From CAYHVK01 sp964360255 (GTDB lineage: Bacteria; Bdellovibrionota; Bdellovibrionia; Bdellovibrionales; UBA1609): 62,516 nucleotides of DNA. Numbering within the stretch: the first letter of the stretch is position 1; each line of letters opens with the position of its first letter. The translations under genes and the position numbers were made by a program. The stretch spans positions 1 to 62,516 of the forward strand of contig CAYHVK010000019.1 of NCBI GenBank assembly GCA_964360255.1, read 5' to 3'. Below the pieces are notes generated by a model. The model did no database searches. It worked only from the letters and a program-made list of their open reading frames with translations, and had not been told where the DNA came from. Positions 35,384 through 44,595 of this stretch are shown here, piece after piece.

Positions 35384-35419
35384 ACGGCTCAAATATGAGA
35401 GCACGGCTCAAACTGTCAA
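35384..35419 (-). promoter_or_regulatory. groESL promoter with a 10-bp direct repeat
   Basis: On the minus strand, TTGACA (35414-35419), a 16-base spacer and CATATT (35392-35397) form a sigma-70-type promoter. The sequence TTTGAGCCGT occurs twice (35403-35412 and 35384-35393) with starts 19 bases apart, overlapping the spacer and -10. No CIRCE inverted repeat or sigma-32 box is present in the region. Confidence 0.55.
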
Positions 35420-35497
35420 GAGAACAGCATTGATTTATTTTTCCGTAGCGGAGTCGTTATACAATTATTACTAGGCTTTTCAACACATTAAGAGATT

Positions 35498-35974
35498 CTA
35501 GAGGGCTGATGAATTTGATTTCGGTAAGCCTGTTACAAAAGGTGTGAGTTTACTATTTGCTGGAGTGGCAGCAGCCTTGGTTTGGGCTAAAAAATAAAGG
35601 AGTTCCGCCAGCTCAGCTGGGGTCAGAACTTGGGCTAAATTTTGTAAGGCTTCTTTTGAAGAAGTAAATTGAGTGACATAAGAAGCAGCATAGTGCTCGA
35701 TTGTAAATTCACGAGCAACTTCAAGACTTTGAATGGCACTTTTGATCTCGACTTCTGTGCTACGTAAAGCCTTTGATTGCTGTGCGTCGTTCTTGATAGA
35801 CATAAGCTTATTATTTAAACGAGCCACGCGATTTTCTGCTTCAAGAACTTGTTGATCTTTCCACTGCGTAAATGAAAGAACCTTAACGCCTTGCGCAGCA
35901 CAACTAGTGTTGGGGTTTAATCCTGACACTAAAAATAGAGTTAAAATAAGCATTTTCACTGTGTTACGAAGCAA
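35498..35974 (-). CDS. Small exported protein of unknown function
   Basis: The frame starts with TTG at 35974, preceded by a strong GGAGG; an ATG at 35953 has no ribosome site. The N-terminus is a signal peptide (LILTLFLVSGLNPNTSCA). The mature part is helical (QVLEAENRVARLNNKLMSIKND, a coiled-coil segment, then EALQNLAQVLTPAELAELLYFLAQ). No family recognised. It is divergent from rmuC. Confidence 0.55.
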   Translation of the reverse strand: MLRNTVKMLILTLFLVSGLNPNTSCAAQGVKVLSFTQWKDQQVLEAENRVARLNNKLMSIKNDAQQSKALRSTEVEIKSAIQSLEVAREFTIEHYAASYVTQFTSSKEALQNLAQVLTPAELAELLYFLAQTKAAATPANSKLTPFVTGLPKSNSSAL

Positions 35975-36100
35975 AGGCCCTCCGAGGCGTTATATATGAT
36001 TATTACAAGCCAAATGCCAAAGCCAGCTCGAAACTATTGTGAATACGAGCCCTTACAATCAGGCGAATCGGCTAGACTTTTCAAAGGGTACAGCTCATAA

Positions 36101-37345
36101 ATGTCACAAATGACAGCTTTAGAAGTCGCCCTTGGCCTTATTTCATTCTTGTTTATTGCCTGCTCGGGTTGGCTGGCTCGTAAACTTTTTAAAGCTCATA
36201 ATGATCTCGCTCGCCTTGAAGCTTTGCAGTTTACGGCAGAGAAGCTCCAAGAAACTTTTAAAAGTACGGCACAATCGGCACTCGCCGGCAATTCAGAACA
36301 GTTTCTTCAGCTGGCCCGAACGACTTTAGAAAAAGAGTCAGCGCTCAACCAGAAAGATCTCGAAAAAAGAAAAATTGAAATCGATGGCACACTTGAGCCG
36401 ATTAAAAATCTTCTCACTGAATATCAGCGCAATTTACAAAGCCTCGAAAAAGATCGTCAGCGCTCTTACACCCAAGTTGAAACTGAACTTAAGCGCATTT
36501 ACGAAATGGGCAATTCTTTAACTAGCGAAACGTCGGCCCTTAAAAATGCATTGAAGCGACCCAATGTTCGCGGCCGCTGGGGTGAGATTCAATTGCGCAA
36601 TTGCATTGAGCTTGCCGGCATGTCTGAATTCGCCGACGTCACTTTTCAAGATGAGCATACAGGTAGCGACGATCAGAAACTTCGCCCAGATATGACGGTG
36701 CGTATGCCGGGTGGCCGCACAGTGATCGTTGATGCGAAAACTCCAATTGATGCTTTCTTGTCGGCACTTGAAGAATTGGATCTTGATAAAAAAGCAGCCG
36801 AGTTTGTTCGTCACGCCCGCCACATTAAAGATCATATTAAAGACTTATCTAAGAAAGCTTATCCCGACCATGTTGATAACTCGGCTGATTTCACAATTAT
36901 GTTTTTACCGAACGAGAGCTTTCTTTATGCCGCGCTAGAAGTAGAGCCGGATATTGTTGAGTTCGCTTTGCAGAAAAAAGTTTTGATCGCAACGCCTCCA
37001 ACATTGATTGGCTTGCTCAAGGTCATTCGCTACGGCTGGAATGAAGCCAAGCTCGCCGAGAACGCCCAGAGAATTTCTGAGACAGGTTCTGAGCTCCATA
37101 AACGTCTCTGTGATTTTGTCGATGGCTTCGTGAATATCGGCAAGCACCTTGAGAAAGCGCAGAATGAATACACAGCAGGACTCACTCGTCTCAAATCACG
37201 AGTGATTAAAAAAGCTTTTGAGCTCGAGCAATTGGGCGCAAAAAGCGCAAAAGAAATTTCGATTACTGAGTTGGACGCTGAGGCTTCTGAGCCGGTGGCG
37301 CTGGATTCGAAGCATCAACAGTTAGGTCCTTCTCAACTGGATTAG
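36101..37345 (+). CDS. rmuC: RmuC-family DNA recombination protein
   Basis: The order is an N-terminal membrane helix (VALGLISFLFIACSGWLARKLF), a coiled coil (LEKESALNQKDLEKRKIEIDGTLEPIKNLLTEYQRNLQSLEKDRQ) and the nuclease-like RmuC domain (RGRWGEIQLRNCIELAGM, RPDMTVRMPGGRTVIVDAKTPIDAFL with a PD-(D/E)xK-like core, FLPNESFLYAALE). RmuC limits DNA inversion between short repeats. The length, 414 residues, is normal. The last 83 bases overlap the convergent lipoprotein gene. Confidence 0.9.
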   Translation: MSQMTALEVALGLISFLFIACSGWLARKLFKAHNDLARLEALQFTAEKLQETFKSTAQSALAGNSEQFLQLARTTLEKESALNQKDLEKRKIEIDGTLEPIKNLLTEYQRNLQSLEKDRQRSYTQVETELKRIYEMGNSLTSETSALKNALKRPNVRGRWGEIQLRNCIELAGMSEFADVTFQDEHTGSDDQKLRPDMTVRMPGGRTVIVDAKTPIDAFLSALEELDLDKKAAEFVRHARHIKDHIKDLSKKAYPDHVDNSADFTIMFLPNESFLYAALEVEPDIVEFALQKKVLIATPPTLIGLLKVIRYGWNEAKLAENAQRISETGSELHKRLCDFVDGFVNIGKHLEKAQNEYTAGLTRLKSRVIKKAFELEQLGAKSAKEISITELDAEASEPVALDSKHQQLGPSQLD

Positions 37346-37799
37346 CGCTTGCGCCCTCAAGTTTTTCACGAACCTGTTTAATTAAAATGGCTTCAATTCT
37401 GCGAATACGTTGATTCACCTCTACATCGTCGTTGTCACAAGGCTGAACGACAAGCTGCTGTCTTTTATCAAAATATTCGCAGTCGTAATTCGCCCGCACG
37501 GTGACGCTTCCGCCCTCTTGGCGAATAATAAGGTTTTGCTCGGTGCTGACTTTTGAGCCATCGGCACGCTTAACGCTAAATCGACGCGGCTTCGTTAATA
37601 AAAAACCGGTTTGTGTGTTTAAATTTTTTATTTCATATTTGTTAGCAACTAGCATTTTATTGAGCTCAGTCATGAGTTCCACTTGAGATTTTTCAGTATT
37701 GAGTAAGTAAGTTGACGGTGGGCGCGGCACCTTAGGGGTTGAGCAGCCCACTAGCAAAAGTAAAAGACTCGCCACTGCGAGCAAAATTTTATTCTTCAT
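37263..37799 (-). CDS. Lipoprotein of unknown function
   Basis: A lipoprotein signal ends LLLLLVGCS (lipobox Cys at about residue 19). The 178-residue product has a beta-rich middle (VELMTELNKMLVANKYEIKNLNTQTGFLLTKPRRFSV) and a Pro-rich C-terminus. No family recognised. The 3' end overlaps rmuC by 83 bases, convergently. Confidence 0.65.
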   Translation of the reverse strand: MKNKILLAVASLLLLLVGCSTPKVPRPPSTYLLNTEKSQVELMTELNKMLVANKYEIKNLNTQTGFLLTKPRRFSVKRADGSKVSTEQNLIIRQEGGSVTVRANYDCEYFDKRQQLVVQPCDNDDVEVNQRIRRIEAILIKQVREKLEGASANPVEKDLTVDASNPAPPAQKPQRPTQ

Positions 37800-37862
37800 A
37801 GAATGATGATATCCGCTCTGCCGTGAACGTTGAAGCAGAACGACTTGAACTAGGCCTAGGCC

Positions 37863-38888
37863 TTATTGGGCCGAATCCTCGGGAGTGATAAATGGAATAC
37901 GAGCTAAATCTTGAGGCTTTAAATTTTCTAACAGTAATAAAGCCTTGTAGGGGTCGTCATCTAAACCCAAAGCCACAGCAAAAGCCGGTTCGGTTTTAAG
38001 GCCTTGCTGGCGAAGATCTCGTATGCGCTCGGCGAGCTTTGGGCCCTTGTATTTTAAAAGGCGCTCTTCAATAAGAAAATGTTTATAGGCCTGTTGTTTA
38101 ACCGTGTCTTTTGATTGCGAGAAAATCTCAAAGGGCACGCCTTCAAAGGTAAAATTAGCTGTCAGCGATTCTAAATCATTGGTGCGATGACGCTTCAGCT
38201 CGACAGCTCCCCAAGATTTTTGTGCTTTAATTAAATCACGAATGACATTTAGATCACGACCCAAAACTATAATATCAAGATCAGATCTTTTTGTGTGAAT
38301 GCCTAGTGGGAATGTTCCTGCTACCAGCGGGTCAAACTCTGCAAAAATTTTGAGAACCTGAGAGTTCTTAAGCGCACTCCACACTTTGTGGTTGGACTCT
38401 AACTCCACCACTGAGCGAAGCGAGAGATGATGAAACTTTACGTTGATAGCACCCAGCTCGAGCTCGAGTTCTTTATTAAATTCTTTGCTGAGGCCTTTTT
38501 TATCAAACTTTTGCGATGGGTAGCGTTTTTCAATTTCAGAAAACGGAATATCGCAAACAACCTCGATATGCTCGAAACCCTCTGGTGTCGTTTTGCTTTT
38601 TTTCGGAGCGGGTAATTCAACGAGGCCAATTTGGCGCCCTAAAAATTCTACAGGCCTAGTAAGTTGATATGTGGCTATTAAGCGACCATTCACTTCGCTT
38701 TCTACAAGAAGTTGGGCGAACTGAGAGAAACTCCCCTTCAATGCTGTATAACGCTCGTCTGTTGGCGTGCGATAGCAAAGGTGGTCAATGTCCCACTGAG
38801 GGTCGAAAGCAACATGGTGCTGCTCGAGAAGCTGATTCAGGCTCTTTAAAAAGCTCGTGGCTTGTTCATAAAATGCATTTTCATTCAT
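37863..38888 (-). CDS. YecM-like and DUF4269-like two-domain fusion
   Basis: The 341-residue protein has two parts. Residues about 1-175 resemble YecM, a VOC-fold family (LLEQHHVAFDPQWDIDHLCYRT, EFLGRQIGLVELPAPKK, GFEHIEVV). Residues about 175-341 resemble DUF4269, a nucleotidyltransferase-like fold (VAGTFPLGIHTKRSDLDIIVLG, VPFEIFSQSKDTVKQQAYKHFLIEERLL). GT-P-G plus D-D-ID is the DUF4269 catalytic-like pattern. The families usually occur separately. Function unknown. The ribosome site is weak. Confidence 0.7.
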   Translation of the reverse strand: MNENAFYEQATSFLKSLNQLLEQHHVAFDPQWDIDHLCYRTPTDERYTALKGSFSQFAQLLVESEVNGRLIATYQLTRPVEFLGRQIGLVELPAPKKSKTTPEGFEHIEVVCDIPFSEIEKRYPSQKFDKKGLSKEFNKELELELGAINVKFHHLSLRSVVELESNHKVWSALKNSQVLKIFAEFDPLVAGTFPLGIHTKRSDLDIIVLGRDLNVIRDLIKAQKSWGAVELKRHRTNDLESLTANFTFEGVPFEIFSQSKDTVKQQAYKHFLIEERLLKYKGPKLAERIRDLRQQGLKTEPAFAVALGLDDDPYKALLLLENLKPQDLARIPFITPEDSAQ

Positions 38889-38916
38889 AGTATTTTTCAG
38901 GGGGACACAAAAAAAT

Positions 38917-38939
38917 AAAGCACCCTTGTGGGGTGCTTT
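38917..38939 (-). terminator. Rho-independent terminator after the glycine-zipper gene
   Basis: AAAGCACCC and GGGTGCTTT form a 9-bp stem with a TTGTG loop. On the minus strand it is followed by a run of T. It lies 30 bases past the stop of the gene at 38969-39466. Confidence 0.85.
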
Positions 38940-38968
38940 ATACTGAGTTTTAATTTCTAAAACTAGTG

Positions 38969-39466
38969 TTATCTATTGTAGTAAGCAGCTGCACGCTGAC
39001 AAGCGCGGAAATCAGGGCCGTAATTTTCAATGACACGGTTTCTATACGTCTCTACGACTACGAATGATCTGAAGCGGCCACGACCTGACTCCTGACATTG
39101 GTAGAATTCACGACGGCGACGATCATGGCGTGGTCCACGGCGACCATAACGATCATCACGACGACCATATCTATCGTCACGTCGATCGTACGGATCATAA
39201 CGATCATCGCGGCGATCTTTACTGTCATCGATATCATCACCAACGACGCGACCAGCAGCTCCACCAACTGCAGCGCCAATAGCGATATCATCTGCACCAC
39301 CACCTGCGGCTGCGCCGATAAGGCCACCCAGTACAGCACCAATAATTGTGCCGTCTTTTTTGCTCTTATTGTGTTCTCTATCTCTTTCACCAGCGTGAGC
39401 TGTAAGTGAAACCACACAAACTGTGGCGAGTAGTAGTGAACTTATTTTATGGCTGACCTTTAGCAT
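38969..39466 (-). CDS. Exported glycine-zipper protein with Arg/Asp/Tyr-rich linker
   Basis: A signal peptide (MLKVSHKISSLLLATVCVVSLTAHA) is followed by a glycine zipper (GTIIGAVLGGLIGAAAGGGADDIAIGAAVGGAAGRVVGDDI), which typically inserts in membranes, and then a low-complexity DDRYGRR-type repeat of about 40 residues. The C-terminus has two Cys (QCQESG, FRACQRA). The length is 165 residues. AAAGGAG precedes the ATG. Envelope location is inferred. Confidence 0.72.
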   Translation of the reverse strand: MLKVSHKISSLLLATVCVVSLTAHAGERDREHNKSKKDGTIIGAVLGGLIGAAAGGGADDIAIGAAVGGAAGRVVGDDIDDSKDRRDDRYDPYDRRDDRYGRRDDRYGRRGPRHDRRRREFYQCQESGRGRFRSFVVVETYRNRVIENYGPDFRACQRAAAYYNR

Positions 39467-39654
39467 ACGTTCTCCTTTTGTAATTTTTCTTTGCGCACTA
39501 GAGTGTTTTGTCTAATACCGCACTCAAACACAACTCGGGGCCAATAAGATCCCAGTAAGCTCGAGTGTGAAGGTAGGTTTGCAATCAATGGGCCATTGAT
39601 TTTGTTAATAAGCTTAGCTTTTGCACTCCATCAGAACTTTTTATTTAGCTCTAC

Positions 39655-40281
39655 ATGTGCCAAACTCTATTTATGACTATTACTCTAATTTTAGTTTTAA
39701 ATACCGTTGTCTACATATTATGGAATTATTCAAACGCCGTTTCTCATGAATTTATGGAGGCCAATTTCTTAGTAAGTTGGGATGCGGTTCTCGAGGGCCG
39801 ATATTGGACACTGATCACTTCTGTTTTTTCTCACAGTCAGCTTTTTCACTTTATTTTAAATATGCTCGTGCTGAGTAGTTTCGGCAAAATCATGTTGCAA
39901 ACTCTCGGTACACGAAGACTCCTCACTTTTTATCTAATTGCTGGAGCTTTCAGCTCTCTTTCTCACTGCCTTGTCTCAACTTATTTAATGCATGACTCAA
40001 GTATCCCGGCGCTGGGCGCTTCTGGAGCATTAACCGGCATCATTATGGTTTTTGCTTTAATCTATCCGAAAGAAAAACTTTTGTTGTTCGGATTAGTTCC
40101 ACTACCGGCCATTTTTGGAGCGCTTTTATTTATTGGTTTAGATATTTGGGGTCTTGTCGCCCAAGCCGGTGGTGGCGGATTACCAATTGGTCACGGCGCT
40201 CACTTGGGCGGCAGCTTTGCTGGCCTAGTTTATTACTTTGGTTTTTTACGAAAACGCTATAAACAAAACCCCTCTTATTAG
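39655..40281 (+). CDS. Rhomboid-family intramembrane serine protease
   Basis: The 208-residue protein has six or so membrane helices. The N-terminal half shows WTLITSVFSHSQLFHFILNMLVL (rhomboid HxxxN region). The catalytic Ser is in ALGASGALTGIIM near residue 122 and the His in GHGAHLGGSFAGLVYY. It cleaves membrane helices within the bilayer. A second ATG lies at 39673. The stop overlaps the convergent BON gene by 4 bases. Confidence 0.9.
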   Translation: MCQTLFMTITLILVLNTVVYILWNYSNAVSHEFMEANFLVSWDAVLEGRYWTLITSVFSHSQLFHFILNMLVLSSFGKIMLQTLGTRRLLTFYLIAGAFSSLSHCLVSTYLMHDSSIPALGASGALTGIIMVFALIYPKEKLLLFGLVPLPAIFGALLFIGLDIWGLVAQAGGGGLPIGHGAHLGGSFAGLVYYFGFLRKRYKQNPSY

Positions 40282-40952
40282 TTCATGCTTTTTCCAACCG
40301 AGTCGTCAGTTTGCTCTTTCTTTGTTTTGTTCACAGATGAATTGGCTCGTGGTGAGAGCATGGATTCAGCACGATCTGAATCGCTGAGAGTAATTTCATT
40401 ACGAATGTCTCTTACAGATGAAACATGCTCTGCACAGTCTTCAGCGAGACGTTTCATACGTCGCTGATCAACTGTTCCCTTGAGTGTAACAATGGCGTCC
40501 TTCACCTCGACCTCAATGTTCGATGCGTCGACTTGTGCACTTCTCATCAAGGCTTCGCAAACATCTTCGCGGATTCTTTCGTCTGAGCGCTGATAACCTT
40601 TTGGTCCGCGACCGGCGAATGCGCCCTGCTCATGGCTTCTTTGTGCATAATCACTTTGGTAGTGATTAAAATATCCTGGTCTCATGCCCGGCTCGTGATC
40701 ACGCTCTTGCCATTTGCTTGGCGAGACATAATTTTCTCCTGCTGGCCAGCGCACATCACTTTGTGCCGAGAAATCGCGGTGGCGATCTTGCGCATCTGAT
40801 GTTGGATAATTAGATGTCCAATTTTGGCCTTCTTGCCCTTGATCTTCTGGTTGATGGTAATCACCCTTGCGATTGTAAGGGTCTCGCCAGCGATTAATTT
40901 CTCTTTGTGACGGACGTGATTGATTTGAATAATAACGATTAGGGCCTTCCAT
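40278..40952 (-). CDS. BON-domain protein with Tyr/Gln/Arg-rich N-terminus
   Basis: Residues about 1-130 are hydrophilic low-complexity sequence (PYNRKGDYHQPEDQGQEGQNW and similar). The BON domain is RIREDVCEALMRSAQVDASNIEVEVKDAIVTLKGTVDQRRMKRLAEDCAEHVSSVRDIRNEITL (about 130-195). BON domains bind lipid or phosphate-type ligands and often sit in stress or envelope proteins. No signal peptide is visible. AAAGGA precedes the start. The length is 224 residues. Confidence 0.75.
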   Translation of the reverse strand: MEGPNRYYSNQSRPSQREINRWRDPYNRKGDYHQPEDQGQEGQNWTSNYPTSDAQDRHRDFSAQSDVRWPAGENYVSPSKWQERDHEPGMRPGYFNHYQSDYAQRSHEQGAFAGRGPKGYQRSDERIREDVCEALMRSAQVDASNIEVEVKDAIVTLKGTVDQRRMKRLAEDCAEHVSSVRDIRNEITLSDSDRAESMLSPRANSSVNKTKKEQTDDSVGKSMN

Positions 40953-41106
40953 ATATGAATCCTTTCGAGTGGCGTTAAAAAACGCGCGGTAAAATCCATC
41001 TTGATGAAAAGCAAATGGCGATCCAGCTCAGATCTTATGTATTATTTTTGAATGAAATGACTTTTGGCGTCGCGGTAAATCTGGACGGAGTTTCGCCACG
41101 TCTGAA

Positions 41107-41676
41107 TTAGTTTGAACACCAACTAGGTGGCGCGACGACGCGACCGATTTCACCAGCTTTGATATAAAGAGCTTCGTTATCGGCTACAATTTTGAGGCGC
41201 TGATACTTATGTGATGTGGGACTGGTCGTGCGAATTTGTCCGAAGCCATCTTCATCTAAGTTGAATGTGCCGCTTTGGCCTTTGATACTCCAGCTGACGA
41301 CGCGGCCACTGAGGGCGCTCATACGAGAAGAATCAAATGCCGAGTGAGAGCTTTCTTCGGCATCACGGCAGAGAAGCTGAAAATGAATGAGCATAAAATA
41401 ATCACGACCGCAACGACCCGATGAGGGATAACCATGACCAGCGCGACATGTATTAAATGGTTTTTCTAAGTAACCTAGTCTTTTGCGATCGCGCGTGAGG
41501 CCTAACGAGTTTTGCAAACCGACGTAGTCGATAATAATCGCCGCTTGAGCAGCTGGTTTTTCTTCAACGATTAATTTAGGTTGGACGGTTTCTTCTTTTT
41601 GAACGGGCTTAGTGGCGCAAGCTGTGACGTAAGTTGAAACAAAAGCCAGAAGCGCAAGCGCCATTAGTTTTCTCAT
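41107..41676 (-). CDS. Lipoprotein at the end of the efflux operon
   Basis: Lipobox VTACAT with Cys near residue 20. The 189-residue product has a Cys-containing middle (FNTCRAGHGYPSSGRCGRDYFML, LLCRDAEESS) and ends APPSWCSN, suggesting disulfides in the periplasm. It starts 3 bases after the MacB-like stop, so it is coupled to that operon. No family recognised. Confidence 0.65.
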   Translation of the reverse strand: MRKLMALALLAFVSTYVTACATKPVQKEETVQPKLIVEEKPAAQAAIIIDYVGLQNSLGLTRDRKRLGYLEKPFNTCRAGHGYPSSGRCGRDYFMLIHFQLLCRDAEESSHSAFDSSRMSALSGRVVSWSIKGQSGTFNLDEDGFGQIRTTSPTSHKYQRLKIVADNEALYIKAGEIGRVVAPPSWCSN

Positions 41677-41679
41677 ATA

Positions 41680-43719
41680 TCAGTCCGATCGTAATGCATC
41701 GATGACTTGCAGGCGTTCTGCTTTCAGAGCCGGATACAATCCACTTAAAATGCCAACAGCAAGAATCGACGAGAGTGAGAGAAGTAACGCTCCCCAATTT
41801 ATAATCCATTCGAACTTAAGTTTAGCTATTAGTTTTGTTCCGGCAAAAATCAGGACTTCGTACAAGACAAAACCGATTGTGAGGCCAATTAAACCGGCAA
41901 ATAAGCAGATCACTAAAGATTCCGTTAAAAACTGTACGCGAACACTAAAGTCCGTGGCGCCGATAGCTTTACGCAAACCAATCTCGCGGTAACGTTCGGA
42001 TACCGAGACAAGCATCATATTGGCAATACCGACTCCACCGATGACCAGAGACATAAAAGCGATAAACGCGAGAAGACCCGTGAACATATTCAAGAATCTT
42101 TCCATCTGAGCGATAAGCACAGTGTTTGAATCAACGCTGAAGCGACCAGACTTACCATAGCGAAGCTCAAAGAAACCTTTGATACTCTCGCCGTACTTAG
42201 CGATATCAATATCTGGGTCGACCTGAATGAGAAGGTCGTGGACCTGTGAGTTCCACCAGTTATCAGAAGTGGCCTGAAAATAAGTATAAGGTAAAATGAT
42301 TTGCAAGTTCGGTTTATTGAACTCTTGATTTGAGGTCACTGACTTTAAAACCCCGATCACTTTACAACCGATAGAGGTTTCATTCTTCGTGATGTAAAGA
42401 ACTTGCCCGAGCGGATAAATATCTGAGAATAGTTTCTCGGCTAATTCATATCCAATCAAGCAAACCGAACTCTTTTGTTCGATATGAAACGGGCTAAAAG
42501 TATTTCCGATCAGAATTTCGCGTTTTGAAATTTCTATTCCATCTGCAGTTGTACCTGTGAGGCGAACATCATCGTCAACCCGCTTACCGGCAAAACTTGC
42601 TTGTACTGTTTCCCAATCTTTTAGGATTGGTGCGATTTTTATAATGTCATCAAAAATACTCGGCAGCCTCTCGACGTCACTGACCATGTCGAAAGATCGA
42701 AAGGCGGTCTTCACCACATCGGTGGCTTTCTGCTGAAAGTTGGGATAGCCGTAAAAGAGAAGCGTATTGACTCCCAGATCAGCATAAGAATCTAAAACTC
42801 GACGCTTAGTAAATTGTCCGAGCGTCACCATTGAGAGAACCGAAGCAATACCAATGATAATGCCTAGCATGGTGAGGGCCGTGCGCACTTTATTACGTTT
42901 TAAATTCTCAGTAGCAATCGGAAGCGTCAACGAAATCAGTCGAGCGTAAGATTTAAAAGACGGCACCCAACTTTTGCGGGAAACTTTAATTGGCGCGGTA
43001 GTTTTGGCTGCTACCTTCGGCACTGCTTTTACATTCTCAACTATTTCTGAAACCTGACCGTCACGAAGACGAATAATTTTTTTACAGCGCGCCGCTACTT
43101 CAGCATCGTGGGTGATGACCACGACGGTACGGCCCTCGGCGTTCATTTCTGCCAAAAGATCCATGATTTGTTTTGAGCTGTGAGAATCTAAGTTCCCTGT
43201 CGGCTCATCAGCCAAAATAATTTCTGGGTCATTGATCAGCGCACGGGCAATAGCTACGCGCTGCTGCTGACCACCAGAGAGCTGATTGGGCATATGGTCG
43301 AGGCGATCACCCAAACCCAAATTTGTCGCCAGCTCCTGGGCTCTTAGCGCATGGCTTGGATCTGGTTCGCGCACTTCACTGGGGTACATTGTCGGCAAAA
43401 GGATGTTTTGTAAGACGCTTGAGCGCGCCAATAAGTGAAACTGCTGAAATACAAAACCAATTTTTTTATTTCTAAATAAAGCTAAATCTTCAGAGGCTAG
43501 TTTGGTCATATCTTGACCATCGATGAGAATTTGCCCATTTTGCAAGTTGAGCAGACATCCTAATAGATAAAGAAGCGTCGACTTACCAGAGCCTGACGGC
43601 CCTTGAATAGCAACAAAGTCCCCGGCCTCAATGCTCAAATTCAACGAACGCAAAACAGGCACGGTGCCCGCTTCGGTTCGATATGAATATGTAACATCAC
43701 GGGTTTCGATTTGTGCCAT
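41680..43719 (-). CDS. MacB-type ABC transporter (ATPase fused to permease)
   Basis: The N-terminal ABC ATPase has Walker A GPSGSGKSTLLYLLG (about residues 38-52), signature LSGGQQQRVAIARALINDPEIILADEPTGNLD and the H-loop VVVITHD. A linker leads to a FtsX-type permease with a large periplasmic domain and four helices (TALTMLGIIIGIASVLSMVTLG, then FAFMSLVIGGVGIANMML-like segments). At 679 residues it is typical of MacB. With the upstream MacA-like and TolC-like genes it forms a tripartite export pump; the substrate is unknown. Confidence 0.9.
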   Translation of the reverse strand: MAQIETRDVTYSYRTEAGTVPVLRSLNLSIEAGDFVAIQGPSGSGKSTLLYLLGCLLNLQNGQILIDGQDMTKLASEDLALFRNKKIGFVFQQFHLLARSSVLQNILLPTMYPSEVREPDPSHALRAQELATNLGLGDRLDHMPNQLSGGQQQRVAIARALINDPEIILADEPTGNLDSHSSKQIMDLLAEMNAEGRTVVVITHDAEVAARCKKIIRLRDGQVSEIVENVKAVPKVAAKTTAPIKVSRKSWVPSFKSYARLISLTLPIATENLKRNKVRTALTMLGIIIGIASVLSMVTLGQFTKRRVLDSYADLGVNTLLFYGYPNFQQKATDVVKTAFRSFDMVSDVERLPSIFDDIIKIAPILKDWETVQASFAGKRVDDDVRLTGTTADGIEISKREILIGNTFSPFHIEQKSSVCLIGYELAEKLFSDIYPLGQVLYITKNETSIGCKVIGVLKSVTSNQEFNKPNLQIILPYTYFQATSDNWWNSQVHDLLIQVDPDIDIAKYGESIKGFFELRYGKSGRFSVDSNTVLIAQMERFLNMFTGLLAFIAFMSLVIGGVGIANMMLVSVSERYREIGLRKAIGATDFSVRVQFLTESLVICLFAGLIGLTIGFVLYEVLIFAGTKLIAKLKFEWIINWGALLLSLSSILAVGILSGLYPALKAERLQVIDALRSD

Positions 43720-43725
43720 TTTTAT

Positions 43726-44595
43726 TTACTCTGAAATTATACTAGAGAAATCGACCTGTCTGATTTTTTCTCCTTCGCTCACGCCACTCGTGATTTCAAA
43801 GGCTTCTTCATTTTGCAAACCAACTTCGATATCTTTGCGTTTTCCGCTTTGCAAGATGACGTAATATTTATCGGCGTCTTTTCTGATGAATTCGTGACGA
43901 AGCAAAAGAACTTTTTCTTTCTTCGCTGTCACAATGTCCATGACCACTGACATCCCTGAGTAGAGCTGATCATCTGGGTCTACAACTTCAAGGCGAATAG
44001 GGAATTCAACCTGTGATGATCGCGACCAACGCTCGGTCTCTTTCGCTGATAAATCTAAATTGCGAATCACGCCTTTATAGGCGCGGCTTAAGATAGCCGA
44101 AGCTTTAACAATAGCCTCTTGATCGATGGCGATTTTCACGCGGTCGATCTCGGCCGCATTGGCTTCGACAAATACATGGCTCATATCATCAATCTTCAAG
44201 ATAAACTCTTTTGTATCGTCGGCTTTTACGTTCTCACCTTCAGTTTTTTGAATGGCCACAACTTTACCTGGGAACGGCGCTCGCATCGGAAAAACATCTT
44301 CAGATGACTGAAGAGTTTGTACAACGCTCACGAGTGGATCACCGGCCTTCACGATATCGCCCACCTTAACAAATATTTTTTTCACATAACCATTGAATGG
44401 GGCTACAATCACCGTTCTCCGCTGCGGCACTACGACTCCCGCGATTGTCACGCGCTGGATGAGATCGCCCTTCGTTACAGAGCCGATTTTCGTATCGCTG
44501 CTCACGCTCGGAGATTTTTTGTAAAAGAACCCAGCCATCAAAAAAATCACGGCGATGACAAGAATGTGTTTGAAATTAATTTTTCTCAAATTCAT
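43726..44595 (-). CDS. MacA/HlyD-type periplasmic adaptor
   Basis: I chose the start at 44595 (AAGGGAC upstream), giving 289 residues. It has an N-terminal membrane helix (ILVIAVIFLMAGFFY), a lipoyl-like split motif (GSVTKGDLIQRVTIAGVVVPQRRTVIVAPFNGYVKKIFVKVGDIVKAGDPLVSV, then FPGKVVAIQKTEGENVKADDT) and beta domains (VDPDDQLYSGMSVVMDIVTAK). It has little or no long hairpin, so it is short for a MacA. It links the MacB-type pump to the TolC-type channel. Confidence 0.85.
   Translation of the reverse strand: MNLRKINFKHILVIAVIFLMAGFFYKKSPSVSSDTKIGSVTKGDLIQRVTIAGVVVPQRRTVIVAPFNGYVKKIFVKVGDIVKAGDPLVSVVQTLQSSEDVFPMRAPFPGKVVAIQKTEGENVKADDTKEFILKIDDMSHVFVEANAAEIDRVKIAIDQEAIVKASAILSRAYKGVIRNLDLSAKETERWSRSSQVEFPIRLEVVDPDDQLYSGMSVVMDIVTAKKEKVLLLRHEFIRKDADKYYVILQSGKRKDIEVGLQNEEAFEITSGVSEGEKIRQVDFSSIISE

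Noticed and set aside
35343..35500. CIRCE element or sigma-32 promoter before groES
   Set aside because: No TTAGCACTC inverted repeat or CTTGAA/CCCCAT pair could be found; a TTGACA promoter with direct repeats is there instead.
39058..39417. Overlapping open frame in the glycine-zipper gene
   Set aside because: It is an out-of-frame shadow of a repeat-rich real gene with signal peptide and ribosome site.
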